Of a DNA stretch of 64,000 nt, positions 24,401 through 39,400 are shown piece by piece; positions within the stretch are counted from its first letter, which is position 1, and each line of letters opens with the position of its first letter. The stretch is from Heterobilharzia americana. Taxonomy: Eukaryota; Platyhelminthes; Trematoda; Strigeidida; Schistosomatidae. The stretch lies in NCBI GenBank assembly GCA_944470555.2, contig OX104129.1, positions 45,789,998-45,853,997 on the forward strand, in the 5' to 3' direction. A program made the translations under genes and the position numbers. The notes under the pieces are model-generated. The model was not told the origin of the DNA, did not search any database, and worked only from the letters and a program-made list of their open reading frames with translations.

Positions 24401-27400
24401 AAACTAACCGTCATAAATCTGTCCATCTTGAGTAACTCCAAATACTACTTTGATAACTACCGAAATAACTAGTTAGATTTCTTTATTTTAGCTAAAAACC
24501 TAATTTTTTTCCTAAAATAAAAAAACAATTGGTTGTTTCAGTAGTTATCAAAGTGGTAAATAGGGTTACTGAAGGCGGATAGATTCATGAAAATTTGTTT
24601 ATCGGGATGAACGATTCAATATGGTGAGATGTTCAGATCTTCTCTCGATTAGGTGCAGTAAGAATACCTCAATTATCAGTCAATCTTCCTTGGTTTTGAA
24701 GTCCGTTTGAAACAAGTTTAGCTGTTTCACTGGTTACTAGGGTAGTCTTTAAAGTTACTCGTCAACCACTGCAATGGCTTTATTGAAAATAAACACACAT
24801 TTAAGAACTGAATTACTTATGTATGCAGCATGCCTCAAGTTTATTAACATCCATCTATGTTTAGACAGGCAGACCACGTCATTACCTTGAGCTAATTATT
24901 CACTAAGTAGAAATAATAGTATGATTTTGTTATGCATAGACAGAAAGAATGCTCAAATTTCTTTTATGTTCATACTAAACACGCGATTAGGGACATGGTT
25001 GATTATGTAGAGCACTGACTTCTGTGGAGTGACTTTAAAGGCCACCCTAGCAATGACTTAAATAATCTGTTGCTTCTTCCCCTTGGGGCTGGAACGTCAG
25101 ATTTTAAGTAAATGGTGAATTCGAATTTGTTTAAATAGTTTTTAAGGCGGTCTTTAGACTCACCCCTTCTAGAAAGTTGTGAAGGTTCAAAAATTTAACT
25201 ATCAACTTTAGTAGGATTTTAGAAGTATATTTCTTTTATAACTGATTTGGAAATTTATGCTTTCCAGTGAAACAAAGATGACTGGTCACACAATTAGTGA
25301 GTTTGTGCATTCCAAATTTGCTTTAGTTAAAATTGAAATGAAATTTTTATGTACAATGATAAGTATCTTTGAATTGTATTAATATTTAGAGCGAGAATAC
25401 TGATTTTTATATACCTTCGCAAAATACTGCTAAAGTAGGAAACAAACACATACTGAAAACTACTCGGAAATGGAAAAAATTAGTATTCATTTGACTTTAT
25501 AGCTTTTTAAAACCTAATTCGTTGAAAAGGATGTATTCCGCTGACTTAATCAGTAAATGCGCTGCAATTAAAGTCAACTTGACAGTTTCTAGTCACACTG
25601 CTAGTGATGGTTGGCGGTTATTACATCATAATAATGCAGAAGCGTAAGAGGTCTTGAGAGTAGGATTTATTATATCCTATTGCTAAGCATTTGTGTTTTT
25701 ATATGAAATATGTAAACTAGGGTTGCAATTCAGCAGGAATATTTTGCAACCTTATGTACATTCATAGATTTTAACAACTGTACTAAGCTAGAGTTTCATT
25801 ACAAAGAGGCCAGCGATTGCATCAAATTCCTGTTTGGTGTCGGATGACAAATGTTAGTCGGATAAAGTTCTGGAAATTCATACGAAAAGGCAGATGAAGC
25901 AGACAGACCAGGGTGGGACTGCTGATGGAAGTAGATCATTTTAAGTTACAACACATGTCGGAGGAAGACAGAGTAACTGCTTCAAAACAATACAGAAGCA
26001 GAGGAAATAAATAAAAGTTCTGTTGTAAACTAAGCCATCAAGTATCTCCAAATACTGAATCCTAGCGTCTTTAAAATGTTCGAAGTGCTGTCGGCCAACA
26101 CGTGACTTCTCATCTATACTGAAATTAAAAATATTACACTATTCACATATACTGAAATGATGAAGAAATCACCAGATTTACCAATTTATTTGTGGTACAA
26201 GTTGCATCCGTTAGAATGCTTTCTATCGGAGATTTATTCAAGAGGAGGAAATATCATAGTGCAGTGAGGAAGGTAACGCGTTAATAGTTGTAATAGAAAT
26301 TATTTTCACATTCAAATAAACACCTACAAACCACTGAACTTTTGATCATAAATAAACATTTTAAATAAGGTAACATAAATGATAGACAAATCTGGTCAAT
26401 CAGCCAAATGTGCAACGACTCAATTAACATCATTTCTCTTCATAATGACATATTGATGGTTAACAGTTGCGTTATCATTTAGAACTGTTTAGAATATATT
26501 CTATTCTAAATGGTATTTCCTTTAAAATTACTTCTGGTATTCTTATCAAAATAACAGAGGTCTTCGGGAAAAGAAAAGAAATTTTAATGTCGTAAATTTA
26601 GTACAACAGTTGTGTTCAACCATTTGTTGTTGGTGGAATTCTAAAAGACAGAAAATGATCAACTGTTTCTTATTTTGGAAATTTGTATTTACATGTGTGT
26701 GTGTGTGTTCCTACACTTCTGATAAATGACATTTGCCAACAAATATAATTTATCTTATTAGCCTACCTGACAAACGTCAAACAAAAGAAATAACCAATCT
26801 GGAAATGTATACTACCAAGCAATCATAGAGCAAAATGGAAGTTTAGCTGTGAGTTATGATAACTCTGAGTAAAAGGTCTAACATATTTTTCAGAATACGC
26901 GCTTAAATATTTGAAAATCAAAAGCATCGAGTAATAAAATTTCGAACACATGAAACGAGATTTTTGGGTGATTTTAAAGGCCACCCTAGCAACAACTGAA
27001 ATGACCGACTAGACTTCTGTACTTTACGATAATCCGCCTTTCCAGTCAAGATGAAGAAACCTGATTAGTTATTTCTATCGTTGCTTGGGTGGCCTTAAAA
27101 GTCACTCGTTTTTTCATTGCACTGCAATCAGTTATTAGTTGAAAAACCCTGTTGTACTGTTAAATTCCAAATGATTATTAAAATTCATTGGTCGAAGGAA
27201 AGAAATGCCTGCATTAAAAAAAGATGACACATCGTTGTTTTTTATGTAATTTTATGTTGAATTATGCAACAAAATGAATAGGAAGCTGCTAAGTACAGTT
27301 TTTTTTACTCGTCATTATGATACGTGGTGTAACCAGAAAGCATCTTCAAATCGAAGGGCATTTAGCAGCCACATACATATCCATGCAGTAAGCAATGAGT

Positions 27401-30400
27401 CACATATCGTTGGGGAGGGGAGGTTATTGATACGATCTGGCTTTCCAGACCTCCATAGGTGAGGCGGCGTTTGAACCCGCGACCCATCAGTTAAAAGTCA
27501 ATGAGTTATGGACCCATTCTTCCAGGAATGATTAGAATAATGATATCGAAATCGGAGATTGAGTGACTGAAATAAAATACGTGTATCTCTCATAATAAAC
27601 TCATATGAGCTGGAAGTTTTGAATATCAGAAATCTATTTTCATAGATTACTCGGGCAATTCGCCGCCATTCGATGTTTGAACAATCACTTTTACTGATAT
27701 TGTAGATGAATATGATTTCCAAAAAAAATGGACAATAGCTTTCAGAATACAGAGAAATCTCAAGTGAATATGAACTTACTACCCAATAGTAACGAAAGAA
27801 ATGGTACTACTTAAGGGAATGTAAAATATATTGTGGTCTTCAGTTTGGTTATTGACCCACAGATATCCGAAAAGAGTATGCAAGTGAAGTAAAATGCAGA
27901 TAATTATTCGTGTAGAAAGTCATGATCAAGTGAAATTGTCATAATTATTTTCTGCAGTTATCATCTCAGACATATGCTTCATCTTTACATATTGGTTCAT
28001 GTGACATATAGGCAACCTGTATAAACCTTTGGCTACCGAAAATTTTCTACCAAATACATTGCGTCAAATTTCTTCCTTTCGGTTTGTTTTAATTTTTTAA
28101 GTATGTCTCTTAAACCGGTCATGTACTCTTGTACACTTTTAAAATGGTTTCAAGCTACCGTTTTTCCAGCTAACAACAAAACAAAGAATGAACGAAACAC
28201 TGGTAAGAGATGGGCTTATAAATGCACAGAAACATATTTCATTACTATCCGCTGGATAACTATATCGAACTGTAGATTTTGGTATTGGCCAGATCAACTA
28301 CCACCAAGAAAATTGTGCGTGATTTTTTATTCATTCACCAATCCAAATCAGATTCTAATGTGATACCAGGTGTCTGTTTTACATAATGGCTTTATTACTG
28401 TTATCATTAACATTATTCAAATGCAGTGGTTGATTATCTTAAAGATATTTTGCAGATAATAAATTTGTTGACCTATTACATGCTGAGAATTACACACTAT
28501 ACCACACATAATGATTGTAATAAGGCAAGTATTATTATCATCATATCAGTTTACATTGCCTTTATAACAATAATATTTTCAGAAAATCCACAACTCACTG
28601 AGCAACTTGAGACTCATCTGAGATGTGTCAAATTCGTCACATCATGTAATTTCCAAGTGGACTGTAGAAACTTTTAAAAGTGGAAAGGGATATCTTACAA
28701 GTCATTCCACTAAAAATAAATTTAAAATTTTCAATAATCTTAACAGTATGAACATTCAAAACAAGGTTATATGCTATTTGGTTACGTGATATTTAGTTTG
28801 CTCAAGTTCTATGATATTGGTAATTTGTTTAAGCCTTGGGCTACCAAAACATTTCCCACCAAATATATTTCAAAAATTCTTACCTTTCAGTTGGTTTTAA
28901 TCTTTTACATACGTTTTTTAAACGTTTCATATACTCTCCAACCTTTTTAAAAAAGATGTTTACAAACTGTCATTTCTAAAGTTAAGGAGAGAATGAGGAA
29001 AAAATGTTACGCTGGTTGTAAATGAACATATGAGTGCTCAAGAATCTAGCACACTAATATTACTAGGATAGTTATGTCGAATTGCAGATTTTTGTACTGG
29101 CTGATTAAACTACCACCATCAAAATTACACTCCATTTTATATTCATCTCCAAATTCAAACTAGATGCTAGAAGTTTAACATTATTGCTTTTATCACTGTT
29201 ATTACCAACACTATTTAGGTGCAATAATTATTTCTTTTAAAAATATTGTACTGGGAGCGTATTTCTTGGAATATTACGTATTGAAAATTGCGTAGTGCAT
29301 CGCAGACGTTTGGAATTAAGCGATTAATTATTATTTTCATCTGATGGGGTCATGGGTACGCACTGCTGAGAAGCCCAATACTAGGGCAAAATAGCCGTCC
29401 AGTACTCCCAGGTTTTCATTGTTTCTCCAAATGATGTCAATCCATGATGAATTCCAACCTAAGATTATTGTTATTACTGAAGTATATGACAAACTAGGTT
29501 TGCTGAATATTTTACTCAAACAACGGAATGACCATAAACCAAGAAAATAGAAATTTTAGAAAAGAATATGGTGTTCTACTAGCTTTTATGTTTGTTCTTG
29601 GATGTTTCATCATCAGGTTGGGTAACGTCGTCAGTATTTACTTTTTAAACACATTCCTTATGTTAGCAGCTTTGTTCCACTGCTTGTAAATTCTTCTGCG
29701 CTCAGTATATTTTCAAGAGCTTGTAAACTGTGTAACAGAGATATAGTGATATGTCATGCTTACAACTAATTTTCACGGTGCAACGTTACATAGGAAACTT
29801 CATCAAATATCATGGTAACGATAAACTGCTCACTAATAACACGGGTAATGTAACAAAAAACTGTCTTCATAAGATAAATGTTTTTAAAGTTGACCAGACT
29901 ATCTAATCAACAGCTTCATAGCTTAAGTTGACTATCAAACACACTTTAATCAAATGTGCAGATATCTTTTGGTATCAATGTCAACAATTAAAAAACCGAT
30001 TCTCGTTGATTGTACCTTGCATTGCGTAAAAATTTTCACCTGCAGTTTTGATGACGTGAATATAGTCAGAAACAGCAGGGTGATTTAGTGTGATCATAGT
30101 TAAACACACTTTCCAGAATAGCAGAGAAGATTCGTAGCTAAAGATGAGGATGATAATTGTTTGGTGCTCTGCAAGCTTTAAATTTGTTCCTGGACGTTTC
30201 ATTACGAGGCAAGGTAACTCCAAAAGTGTTTACTTCATGCTGATTCTTTGCGATAGAATGTACATTATAACTCAATGCTATCTGCACCTCAGTATAGTCT
30301 GCTCATTTGGTGTATATTAATTTTCCCACTTCTTGATCTTTAGTTTTTTCATATGAATGCCTATGACAAGTATATACCTGATCAGATTAATCGAAGTTTG

Positions 30401-33400
30401 TTGTGTAACTACATTATATGATTCAGATATAATGTTTTCTTATTGTTATTTAACTTTATTAAAAGAACAAATTTCATTAATCTGTGTCATTAGGGTTCTG
30501 AATCGGAAGATAAACTTTGCACAGTTTAGAGCCTTTTCATCTAATGATAAAAAAAGCCTTTAAATTAATCTTAAATAATACTTTTGTGTAGCAAACTTTT
30601 CTTACCAATAACTGGGTTTTGATGATTTGAATTATTCCAAACGTGTTCATAGTACTTTGTAGCTTCCGAATAATTTTGTTCCTTTTCCATTATTAAACCC
30701 ATGTATTCAAAAGCTTTGGCGCTTGACTAAAAGAATAATGACAACCAGGAGTTAAGAAAATAAATATGTTCATGAGGAATAAAAAAAAGCAGCATGTACA
30801 TTAAATTTTTCAGCCTAATTGAAGCATGAAAATTATGCCGAAAAAGAAAGTTATCTGGAGCAATCGACACAACTGACTTCGACTATTAAAAGGTAATTAT
30901 GAATCAATTTATTCACCGTTTTCATTAACGTTTTCTCGACAGATGAAAGATGCTGAATCAGTTTGTATATTTAATACTATAATAACGTAATTCATACCAT
31001 CTAAATACATTAACCCTCGGCTACAAAAATGCTAGTATATCCAAGACTTACTACTCAATTTTTAATGAAGTGACATGATTTTGTTTCATGGCAAATAACT
31101 AACGACCATAAAATTTTAAGTTTTCAGGAAAAACCCTACATGCAATGTGAAATTTTTAATAACTTACGAAATATAACATCAGTTTCAGTCACTGTTGTCG
31201 TGAAATAATGGTTACGCATAGTTGTGCGTACAATACAAGATTTCTAATTTCTAATATACCATTATGTTTTAAAATGTGAACGCAAGGGGTTAAGTTTATT
31301 TTTATGCTTATGTGTATTATGTATTGTCTGGTGGTGGCGTCTAACATTTGGCTATGAACTTTGAAAATATGCAGTGAAACCCAAATGCGGACATAGAAAA
31401 AACGTGAAAGCACCACTTCCATTATCCTTTATCGAATTGTACAATATAAGGTGGTTTGAATTAACCCAATGAAGTTTTATCCGTTTAATATCTATTAGCG
31501 ACTTAATTTTAGTAGCTATAATTATGCGAGTTGATTTGAATATTTTTAGAGATTTTGATATAAGATGCCATCTGCCAACGGCGGTTATTGAATCTGACAA
31601 AATTGTGTCATGAAAACATGTACAGTTTTTTATATTATAAATGACTGCTGAGTGATTACTAAATTGTGTAGATGTTTCGAAGAGTCATCTGTGGCTATTT
31701 ATTACATTTGTAGTGTGTTTGACTTCAGTTTTAAACATGACTGATTTGAAATTTCCGCCAAAGTTACTGATGTACTCTGCTGTTTGGAGTTCAAAAGGAA
31801 GTTTTCTGTATACTGTTTGCAGTCCCTTAAATTATTCAGTTAATATGTGTGAACGCCTAACTAGCTATTTTCTAATATTTAGTTTTGTACATGAAAAAGT
31901 GATTTATTTTGTTTGACTCAAATAACTACACGATTTGAGCCCAAAACTGAAAAATTAGGAGTCGGCTAATGCTTATTTGACAGACCTTTTGACCTACTGA
32001 TATTTCAAAACTCAAATTTCACGAAGTCTTAGGGGTTTTCCAAATTTCATATGCAAGCAATTCGGGTCAATAGACATTGGATGATCCTAATTCTGTTTTC
32101 ATGATGGTTACTTGTGAGCAGTGTTTTTCACGTTATTTTTAAAGATGATTGTTTGAAACACTTCACTAGGTTATTACACTTTCCTCATGAATTGCATGAG
32201 AGTAGTGTGATTTGTAAATGGATTTCCTAATGTAAGTGTTAAAAATGATAAAGGGTGATAGTCATTTGTAGAAATACCCTAAATAGTGTTAACAAAAATA
32301 TGAATTTCAGTGATGACCAGGTTGTAGAAATCATTGTTAAGCCTATACAATTCCCTTGTGTTTTATTTAAATAAAATTTGGATATCGCTACAATTTCCGG
32401 AAAGTTACCATCTTCTTATAAGCGTAAGTAGAAATATGTGGAGTAAGGAAAATGAAAGACACTGTAAAATAATCATTTATTTGCTTCGTGTTTTCACTTT
32501 CTGACAAGTAGTAAAAACTCTCAGTCACAGATGTGACAGGACTTGAAAGTTGTAAACGGTTCATAGAGCGGTTTTAGTTCAAGCAGCTATGTGGATTTTG
32601 GTGAGTTATGGACATGGCTTGTTTTAAGTCATAATTTAGATGACCTCATCAGCTGAAAGTCTTCATTTTAAGTTTAAGAAATTAATCTTGACACCTTTCC
32701 CCAGGAGGTTTTGAATTTGTTGTTTAACTTGACCATGTTTCTGAGTAATTTACTTGAAAGTGGCTTTTTACCAACCATGTAATTAATATTGGTCATGGAT
32801 ACAAACTTTGTTCAGTGAAATAATTCACCGTCTATACGTTATCTAACAGTAAATGCTATCTAGTGATAGTGATATGATCGTTTACACTTAAACAGAATCT
32901 GAAAAAACAAATAACCTTCTATCAATGAATTCAATGAGAAAAATACACCATTTACTTTATTATATTGTATACATTTTTTCAATAAATCTTGACTAATTTC
33001 AACTCTTCCATTTTGTATGTATATATCAGCTAAAAGTAACCACGATTTTTCCAAGTCTTCAGCATCCTAAAAGGAATGAGTAAAAAAGACTTTTAAGATT
33101 TCGTATAGTAATGGGATGATGGAAAAATTATCAACTGTTATTGGTTAGTGTTTAATTTTTGCATGCAACAACAATATCACTGAGTTTATGGGTAAAGATG
33201 AAATCTTCTAGACATCAATAAAACCGAAATAATTTTGTTGAACTGGAAAAATGTTTATTCTAAACATATGGTTCATGTATTTTCTTGTAGTATGTTTATT
33301 CAGGTCTCTTTACATTAAATACAGGTGTTTTAACTTCAGAGACAGTCACGATTTTCCAATAGCACAGTTAAGGTTTAGTGGACAATATTTTTAGTTCGGT

Positions 33401-36400
33401 TAACTTATGATTTATTACGATATCTACATTTGTAATAGACAAATGTTACAGATAATGAAGGAATATCACAAATAATAGTTCTAAGTTTGTTAAGACGCTG
33501 ATAAAATATTTACAAAACATACTTTTTTGGTAAGCACTTTAAGAAAGATGCCAAGAGCACAGATTTTAACTGCTCCGATCTATGAGGATAGCCTTTCAGT
33601 AAATTAAATTTCCTTGGTACACATTTATAACCTACTGTTATTTAGTTCACTTATTTACACCGAAAGCATTAAAACTCTAATTAAAATATAAGAAAACAAC
33701 ATATTCAGTTTGGTACAAAACCAAGGATGAGCGGCTAATTGGAAAAAAGTATTTCTTCACCTAATTTATAAGTTTTCAAGTTACTCCATTGTAGTATTTT
33801 TCTATAAAAGACATTTATTCACGTTGTCACAAAACGGATGAAAACCTAGGGAAATATAGTGAAGATGAAATAATACCATAAATTGTATAGAGAGCCACAT
33901 AAGACAACAGACGAATAGACATGAAGTAGTAACGCACTTAGGTTATCGAAGAAACTGGACAGCATACTTATGTAGGGAAAGAATAGGGAGGAAAAACGGG
34001 AAGTAATATTTGCTCAAAATTCAATGTTTACGTAACATAGGTAGATCAACACATAAATTGCCACGAAGTTTATCTGTTAAAGTTGTCAGAATGCAGCGAA
34101 GGGAGTGTATAGAAAAAGGGGGAGATATTAATGTGGACAAATGTGTATGGCAGGAAACAAGAAATAAATAATCAGTGAAAGTATTCACATTACTCAAAAC
34201 ATCAATCAGTGATCATATCTACTCTGTCGTGACCTATTTTGATTGATTTCTTTTATCGCCAGGACCCCAGTCAGGCAATGTATATCTCTCTCTGCATGAC
34301 TCACATCAACGATCGTAGACTTCATAATGTGCTGGCCCTCTTTTTTCCAACACAATGCTACTTCAGCCGAAATTGCACTGCAATGTTCATTTGCATTCGA
34401 TTAACGCTTTTTAAGATGGTTTCATGTATAACGTACCGTATTAAAATGTTGGTTAGATGGTGGCAATCTGCAGGAAGCCCTCAATCTACGTTTTGTGTTT
34501 TTCGGCACTCGTTAGCAAAGCGTATCCACCTGAGATTCGAACCGATATCAAGAAATGGTGCGGTCAGAGACATTAGTTCTGAGATATTCACGACGCGATT
34601 TACCTCATTTAGGGCAGTATTTAGAGTCTGAAATACAGAATCCTTTTGATACACTTCTACAATGTAGTGAGTAAAGGAGGTTAGTTTGAAAACACCAAAA
34701 ATAGTTAATAATCCTTAGGTTTTACTTGGGGATTGTCATGAAAGCATTAGCTTGTTGCAATGGTTTGTGAACGTATTTCGAGAGTGATACTGAGTGAATG
34801 AAAGAGGTAAATAATTATTAGTTTCTAAAATAATAACTAAGTGCATAGACGCAGAAAATCTCTGCCTTGGCATGACTTTAAGTAAAAAGGGAATACTTGT
34901 GGTAAGGTATTCATCGCAGCGCTGTTACCAATGAGTAATTAAGTATTTTTGAAACAAACAATTCATTTCATCTCTTTTCTTATCATGTTACTTATATTAT
35001 ATAGTTACTTAAACTAGTAATAATTATTCTGCTAGATTCTGAACATCTCATCATGGGTCAAGAAGCACTAGGTGAGATGATGAATGACAACGGGAGACTC
35101 TTTGCAGATTTCTGCGCATTCAACGATTTGGTGATTGGAAGGAAACCAAACAAACACAAGCATATTCACAAAGTGACATGGACTTCATCAGATAGGCACA
35201 CTAAAAGTCAGATCAACTTCATCTCAATCTGAAGAAAGTAGAGGCGCAGTCTACTGGATACAAGATCAAGAAAGGGGGCAGATGTAGGCCCACACCACTC
35301 ACTATCTACTGCAAGGAACCTTCCAAATTAAGTTGAAAGCCTTAAAAGAAGTTAGTGATTGACCACAGTTCAAGTTCAACACCCAGAGCATAAAGTGAAG
35401 GACGAAACTATAAAGAACATCACGTCAGCCTGTAATCAGAACAAAATGGGAGACATTGAGCAACATCCCCGAAGGATCGAGCATAGAAGAACACTGGAAC
35501 TCTTTGAAAGGAAAAGAAACCTGCGTAACCGTACTAGGAAGGAAAAGAAAACAAGACAAGGAATGGATATCCACGCACACATGGAAGCTGATAGAGCAGG
35601 GAGAGGAAGATGGTGGAGCAGATGAACCAGTGTAAGGATGCACAACGAAAACAAAAACTAAGTACAGCGTATAAAAGACTGGACAAAGAAGTAAAGAAGA
35701 GTACACGCAAAGACAAAAGATACTTCTACGACACATTGGCAAGTGAAGCAGAACAGGCTGCTGGTAGGAGAGAGAGACCTGACAACATTATATCAAATAA
35801 CCAGGTTACTATCCAGAAAGAGATCATCGCGGTAGAAGCCAATGAAAGATAGTGAAGAAAACCTAGATAGCAAAGAGGAGAAACAAAAGAAAACAATGGT
35901 CCAACCACTTCAAAAAACTCTTGAATCGACCACCAATACCGCCTGCAACTCGTCTCAGAATACCACTAGCAACGGCAGAACTACAAGTGAACACAAGCTC
36001 TCCGACAAAAGGAGAAGTCCTGAATACCATAAAACTGCTGAAATGCAGGAAAGCAGCAGAACCAGAGAGAATTCCATCAGAAGCACTGAAAATAGATGCA
36101 GAGACAACAGCGGATATGCTCACACCACTATTACAGAAGGTCGGGAAGGAAGGTAAGGTACATGTCTCTTGATTGAAATAACGGCTACCTAGCCAAACCT
36201 CCAATGAAAGGAGACCTAAGTCTTTGCAAGAACTGGTGCGGAATCACTCTCATGTCTACCCCAAGCAAGCAAAAATATTAGGCCGCATCATCCTGGAGAG
36301 GCTAAAGGATGCACTGGATTCAAAACTATGACTGGAACAGGCTGGCTGGTTTCAGGAAGTACAAGTCAGGTGGGACTAAATTGCAACTCTATACTTCACA

Positions 36401-39400
36401 TCATCATAGAACAGAGTATAGAATGGCAGTCAACTCTCTACCTCAACTTCGTCGACTTTGAGAAGGCCTCTGACAGTGTCGACCGAGAAGTAATTTGGCA
36501 GTTGCTTTAACACTGCGGAGTGCCACTGGTCTTTATCAGCCTCATTCAACAACTATATGAAGACGCCACATGCCAAGTAATTCACAGTGGGAAGCTCAGT
36601 GATGCCTTCGAAGTGAAGACAGGAGTAAGACAAGGCTGCCTGTTATCACCCATGATATTTCTGATTGTGGTGGACTGGATGATGCAACAAACAGTGACGA
36701 GCTGTGAGAAGATGGGGATACGCTGGACCGATGAAAAGAGCATAGGTTTTTGGAATTCGCCGCCGATGATTTATGTTTAATGTCTTGTGGCACAATCTCG
36801 AAGATCTAAAGGTGAGAACTAACAAGTTGACAGAAGAAGCAGGGCAGCGAAGACAGGACTTCAAGTGAACGTAGAGAAGACAGAGGTGATGAAGATATGC
36901 AACCAACAACAGCATCAACAACAACAAGCACCAGTCACAATGAATATGAAAAATCCAAGGAAAATTGTCTCTTTCAACTACCTGGGCAGCATCATTTCTA
37001 CTATAGGTGGCACAGATGAGGATGTCAAAAGTAGGATCGGAAAAGCAAGACAGACTTTCACCAGTCTGAAATCATTGTGGAGATCTACTGCACTCAGCAC
37101 AAGGAACGGGATCCGGATTTTCAACACCAATGTATGGTTCAGAAACTTGGCTTGTCATGAAAGGCATTTCCAACAAACTACAGACATTCATTAACAGCTG
37201 CCGTCTATGCTCTCTCGATACTGAATAACAGATAGATGGCCAGAAAAAATAAGCAACAAGGAACTGTTGGAACAAACTAACCAAGAACCTATCACCCAAC
37301 AAATGTGCAGAAGAAAGTGGAAATGGATTAGATTGGGCATACACTGAGAAGGCCGATTGGGGATATTACGCACCTGGCACTCGAGTAGAAACTAAAGGGG
37401 AAACAACGAGTTGGGCGTCCGAGATAGGGGTGACATGGAGATGATGTGAGGAAGAAATGAAAGCTTGTGGGCAGTCTTGGCGCCAAGTTGAAAAGACTGC
37501 AGAAAAGAGAGTGGAATGGAGGCGTGTTACTGAACTCCTATGTTCCACTAGGAATCCAAAGGAAAAATAGTAATAAATAATAACATATTCTGATCATAGG
37601 GCTAATTGTTCATGAAAGCAGTGTGTACCGGGTTCAAGTTTCTATAGAAGCATCTTTGCTCACTGGGATGCACACACATCTGGTCAATGAATCTCGGATA
37701 GGAAAGGAAACACGTCCTGGGTGCCAGTGTCAGTCGTCATCAGACAAATAACCTCAAAGTGACTTTTAATTTACGAGTGATGAATAAATGCTACTCTCTG
37801 ACTAATACTGCATTTATCTAACATGTAAGAATCAGTGCATTCATACTCTAAATTCATAACAATTGGTAGGTAAAAGATGTATATAATACTATGAACGAAA
37901 TTTCGAGAACTGCATAGAGAGTTTATTGCATAGTCACAAAGTGTAAACAAACACTTATCAATGTTTGGATTTTCATCACTGATTTCACGTTCACTCTAGG
38001 TATATTATACTAAATTTTATGACACCAAACCTGATATTCCAGACAAACGAAAATGAATTACAGATGTTTAAATTTGACGGAATGAAGGCTTTCAGTGGTG
38101 TTTGATAACATTTCCTCCTGTAGCTGTATCCCAGAGATGATGAAAAGACAACAACAAAGGATCAAACATTTATTTACCATGTAGGTAAAAATGGCAACAA
38201 ATAACAAAAATATGACAAAATGTGCGTCCTGTATTTTATGGCTAGCCATCAAGTACAGTACATGATAAATATATTCGGGCTGTATCAAGCCATCCACATA
38301 TAAGCCCATCTGGGAGAAGAGGTCAAGCAGTTCGACCCAACACACAGACGGCAAATTGCAAGTAAGAATTAATAACAAGTCGGTTAAAGTTGGTACACTG
38401 GTTTTAACACGATTTGCAAACCTTATGGTTTGTTCTGTAAATAAAAATGAGCGCATTTGAGTTAAATCAGCCTTCTTACTTGGCTGTTAAACATCTACAA
38501 TTATTTAACGACAGCGTTTTGTCAACTAGAAAGAGGTGGTAAAATGAGTATTAGTCCATTGCTGATACCACGGTTCAAACCAAGACTGTCTGATGTGAGT
38601 ATCAAATGAGCTAAACATAGATGAATAAAAAACACCTAGTGTTCAAGTTATTACAATGACCGTGTATGCTAAGCTTTTTCCTTTACACGTATGTTTACTA
38701 TTTCTCACGGTTCATAGACACTTATGACATAGAAGATACGGTACACTTTTATCATCTTCAACCAATCAAGAATGTCGCAGTCAGCATAAGTAAATATTCC
38801 ATGATATTAGGGTGGTGAAATGTCGGTAAGTTATACATATTCCCTTTAAGAGTACAGTGGTATGTTTTGAGAAAGACATTTTTTGAAAGATGATATAGCA
38901 ATCAGCCTGGGATTCTTGGACAAGTAGGAATGTTAGCGTTTGATTAATTTACTCCCAGCTATTTCCGACATTATTTAGTGTAAAATAACTTTAAGATGGG
39001 CAAATAAATTAATGAAAGGGGAATATAAGTGAATTTAGTCGGGTCTGGGCGTTAAGTAACAAGGAAGAAAAGCAAAATCCAGAGCAAAAGAAAAGTATGT
39101 GGAGAGGAAGAATAAACAAATGAACACAAACAAGACTAACAGAATTCCGAAGTTTAAAAAATAATAAGAAAGACTGCAGTGAATAAATTTGTTTTCAGTG
39201 ATATCATCTCAAAAGCTACGCAAATGCATTTAAATAAACAACTAGTAAATACATTCAATGATGAAAACGTCAATAATTCAGATGTGTCCTGAAACATATA
39301 CCAAGATAAATAAAGAGAAAATTCATCTGGATTTAGAACTCATCGGCAACAACAGAAAATATTCCCAAGCGTCGATTAGGGAAAACTGTTAGGAGGACAT

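Larger units (their letters stand above)
17363..30605 (-). other. 13.2 kb IFT139 intron
   Basis: The intron between the exons at 17295 and 30606 holds a GIY-YIG fragment, a TA tract, paired hammerhead repeats, an RTE copy, foldback elements and an old duplication, listed separately. Stretches 19026-21000, 23831-24410, 25120-26965 and 27110-28018 show nothing else that I can support. Confidence 0.8.

Noticed and set aside
28103..28363. 86-aa plus-strand ORF
   Set aside because: It lies in a duplicated repeat block and the reading frame is not conserved in the second copy.
34239..34631. 130-aa plus-strand ORF
   Set aside because: Its second half is the antisense of a type III hammerhead repeat and the first half shows no similarity to anything I recognise.
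38058..38456. 132-aa minus-strand ORF, the longest outside recognised elements and exons
   Set aside because: Part of it is the antisense of a type II hammerhead-repeat tail (38270-38345), and the rest is low-complexity hydrophobic sequence without family similarity.
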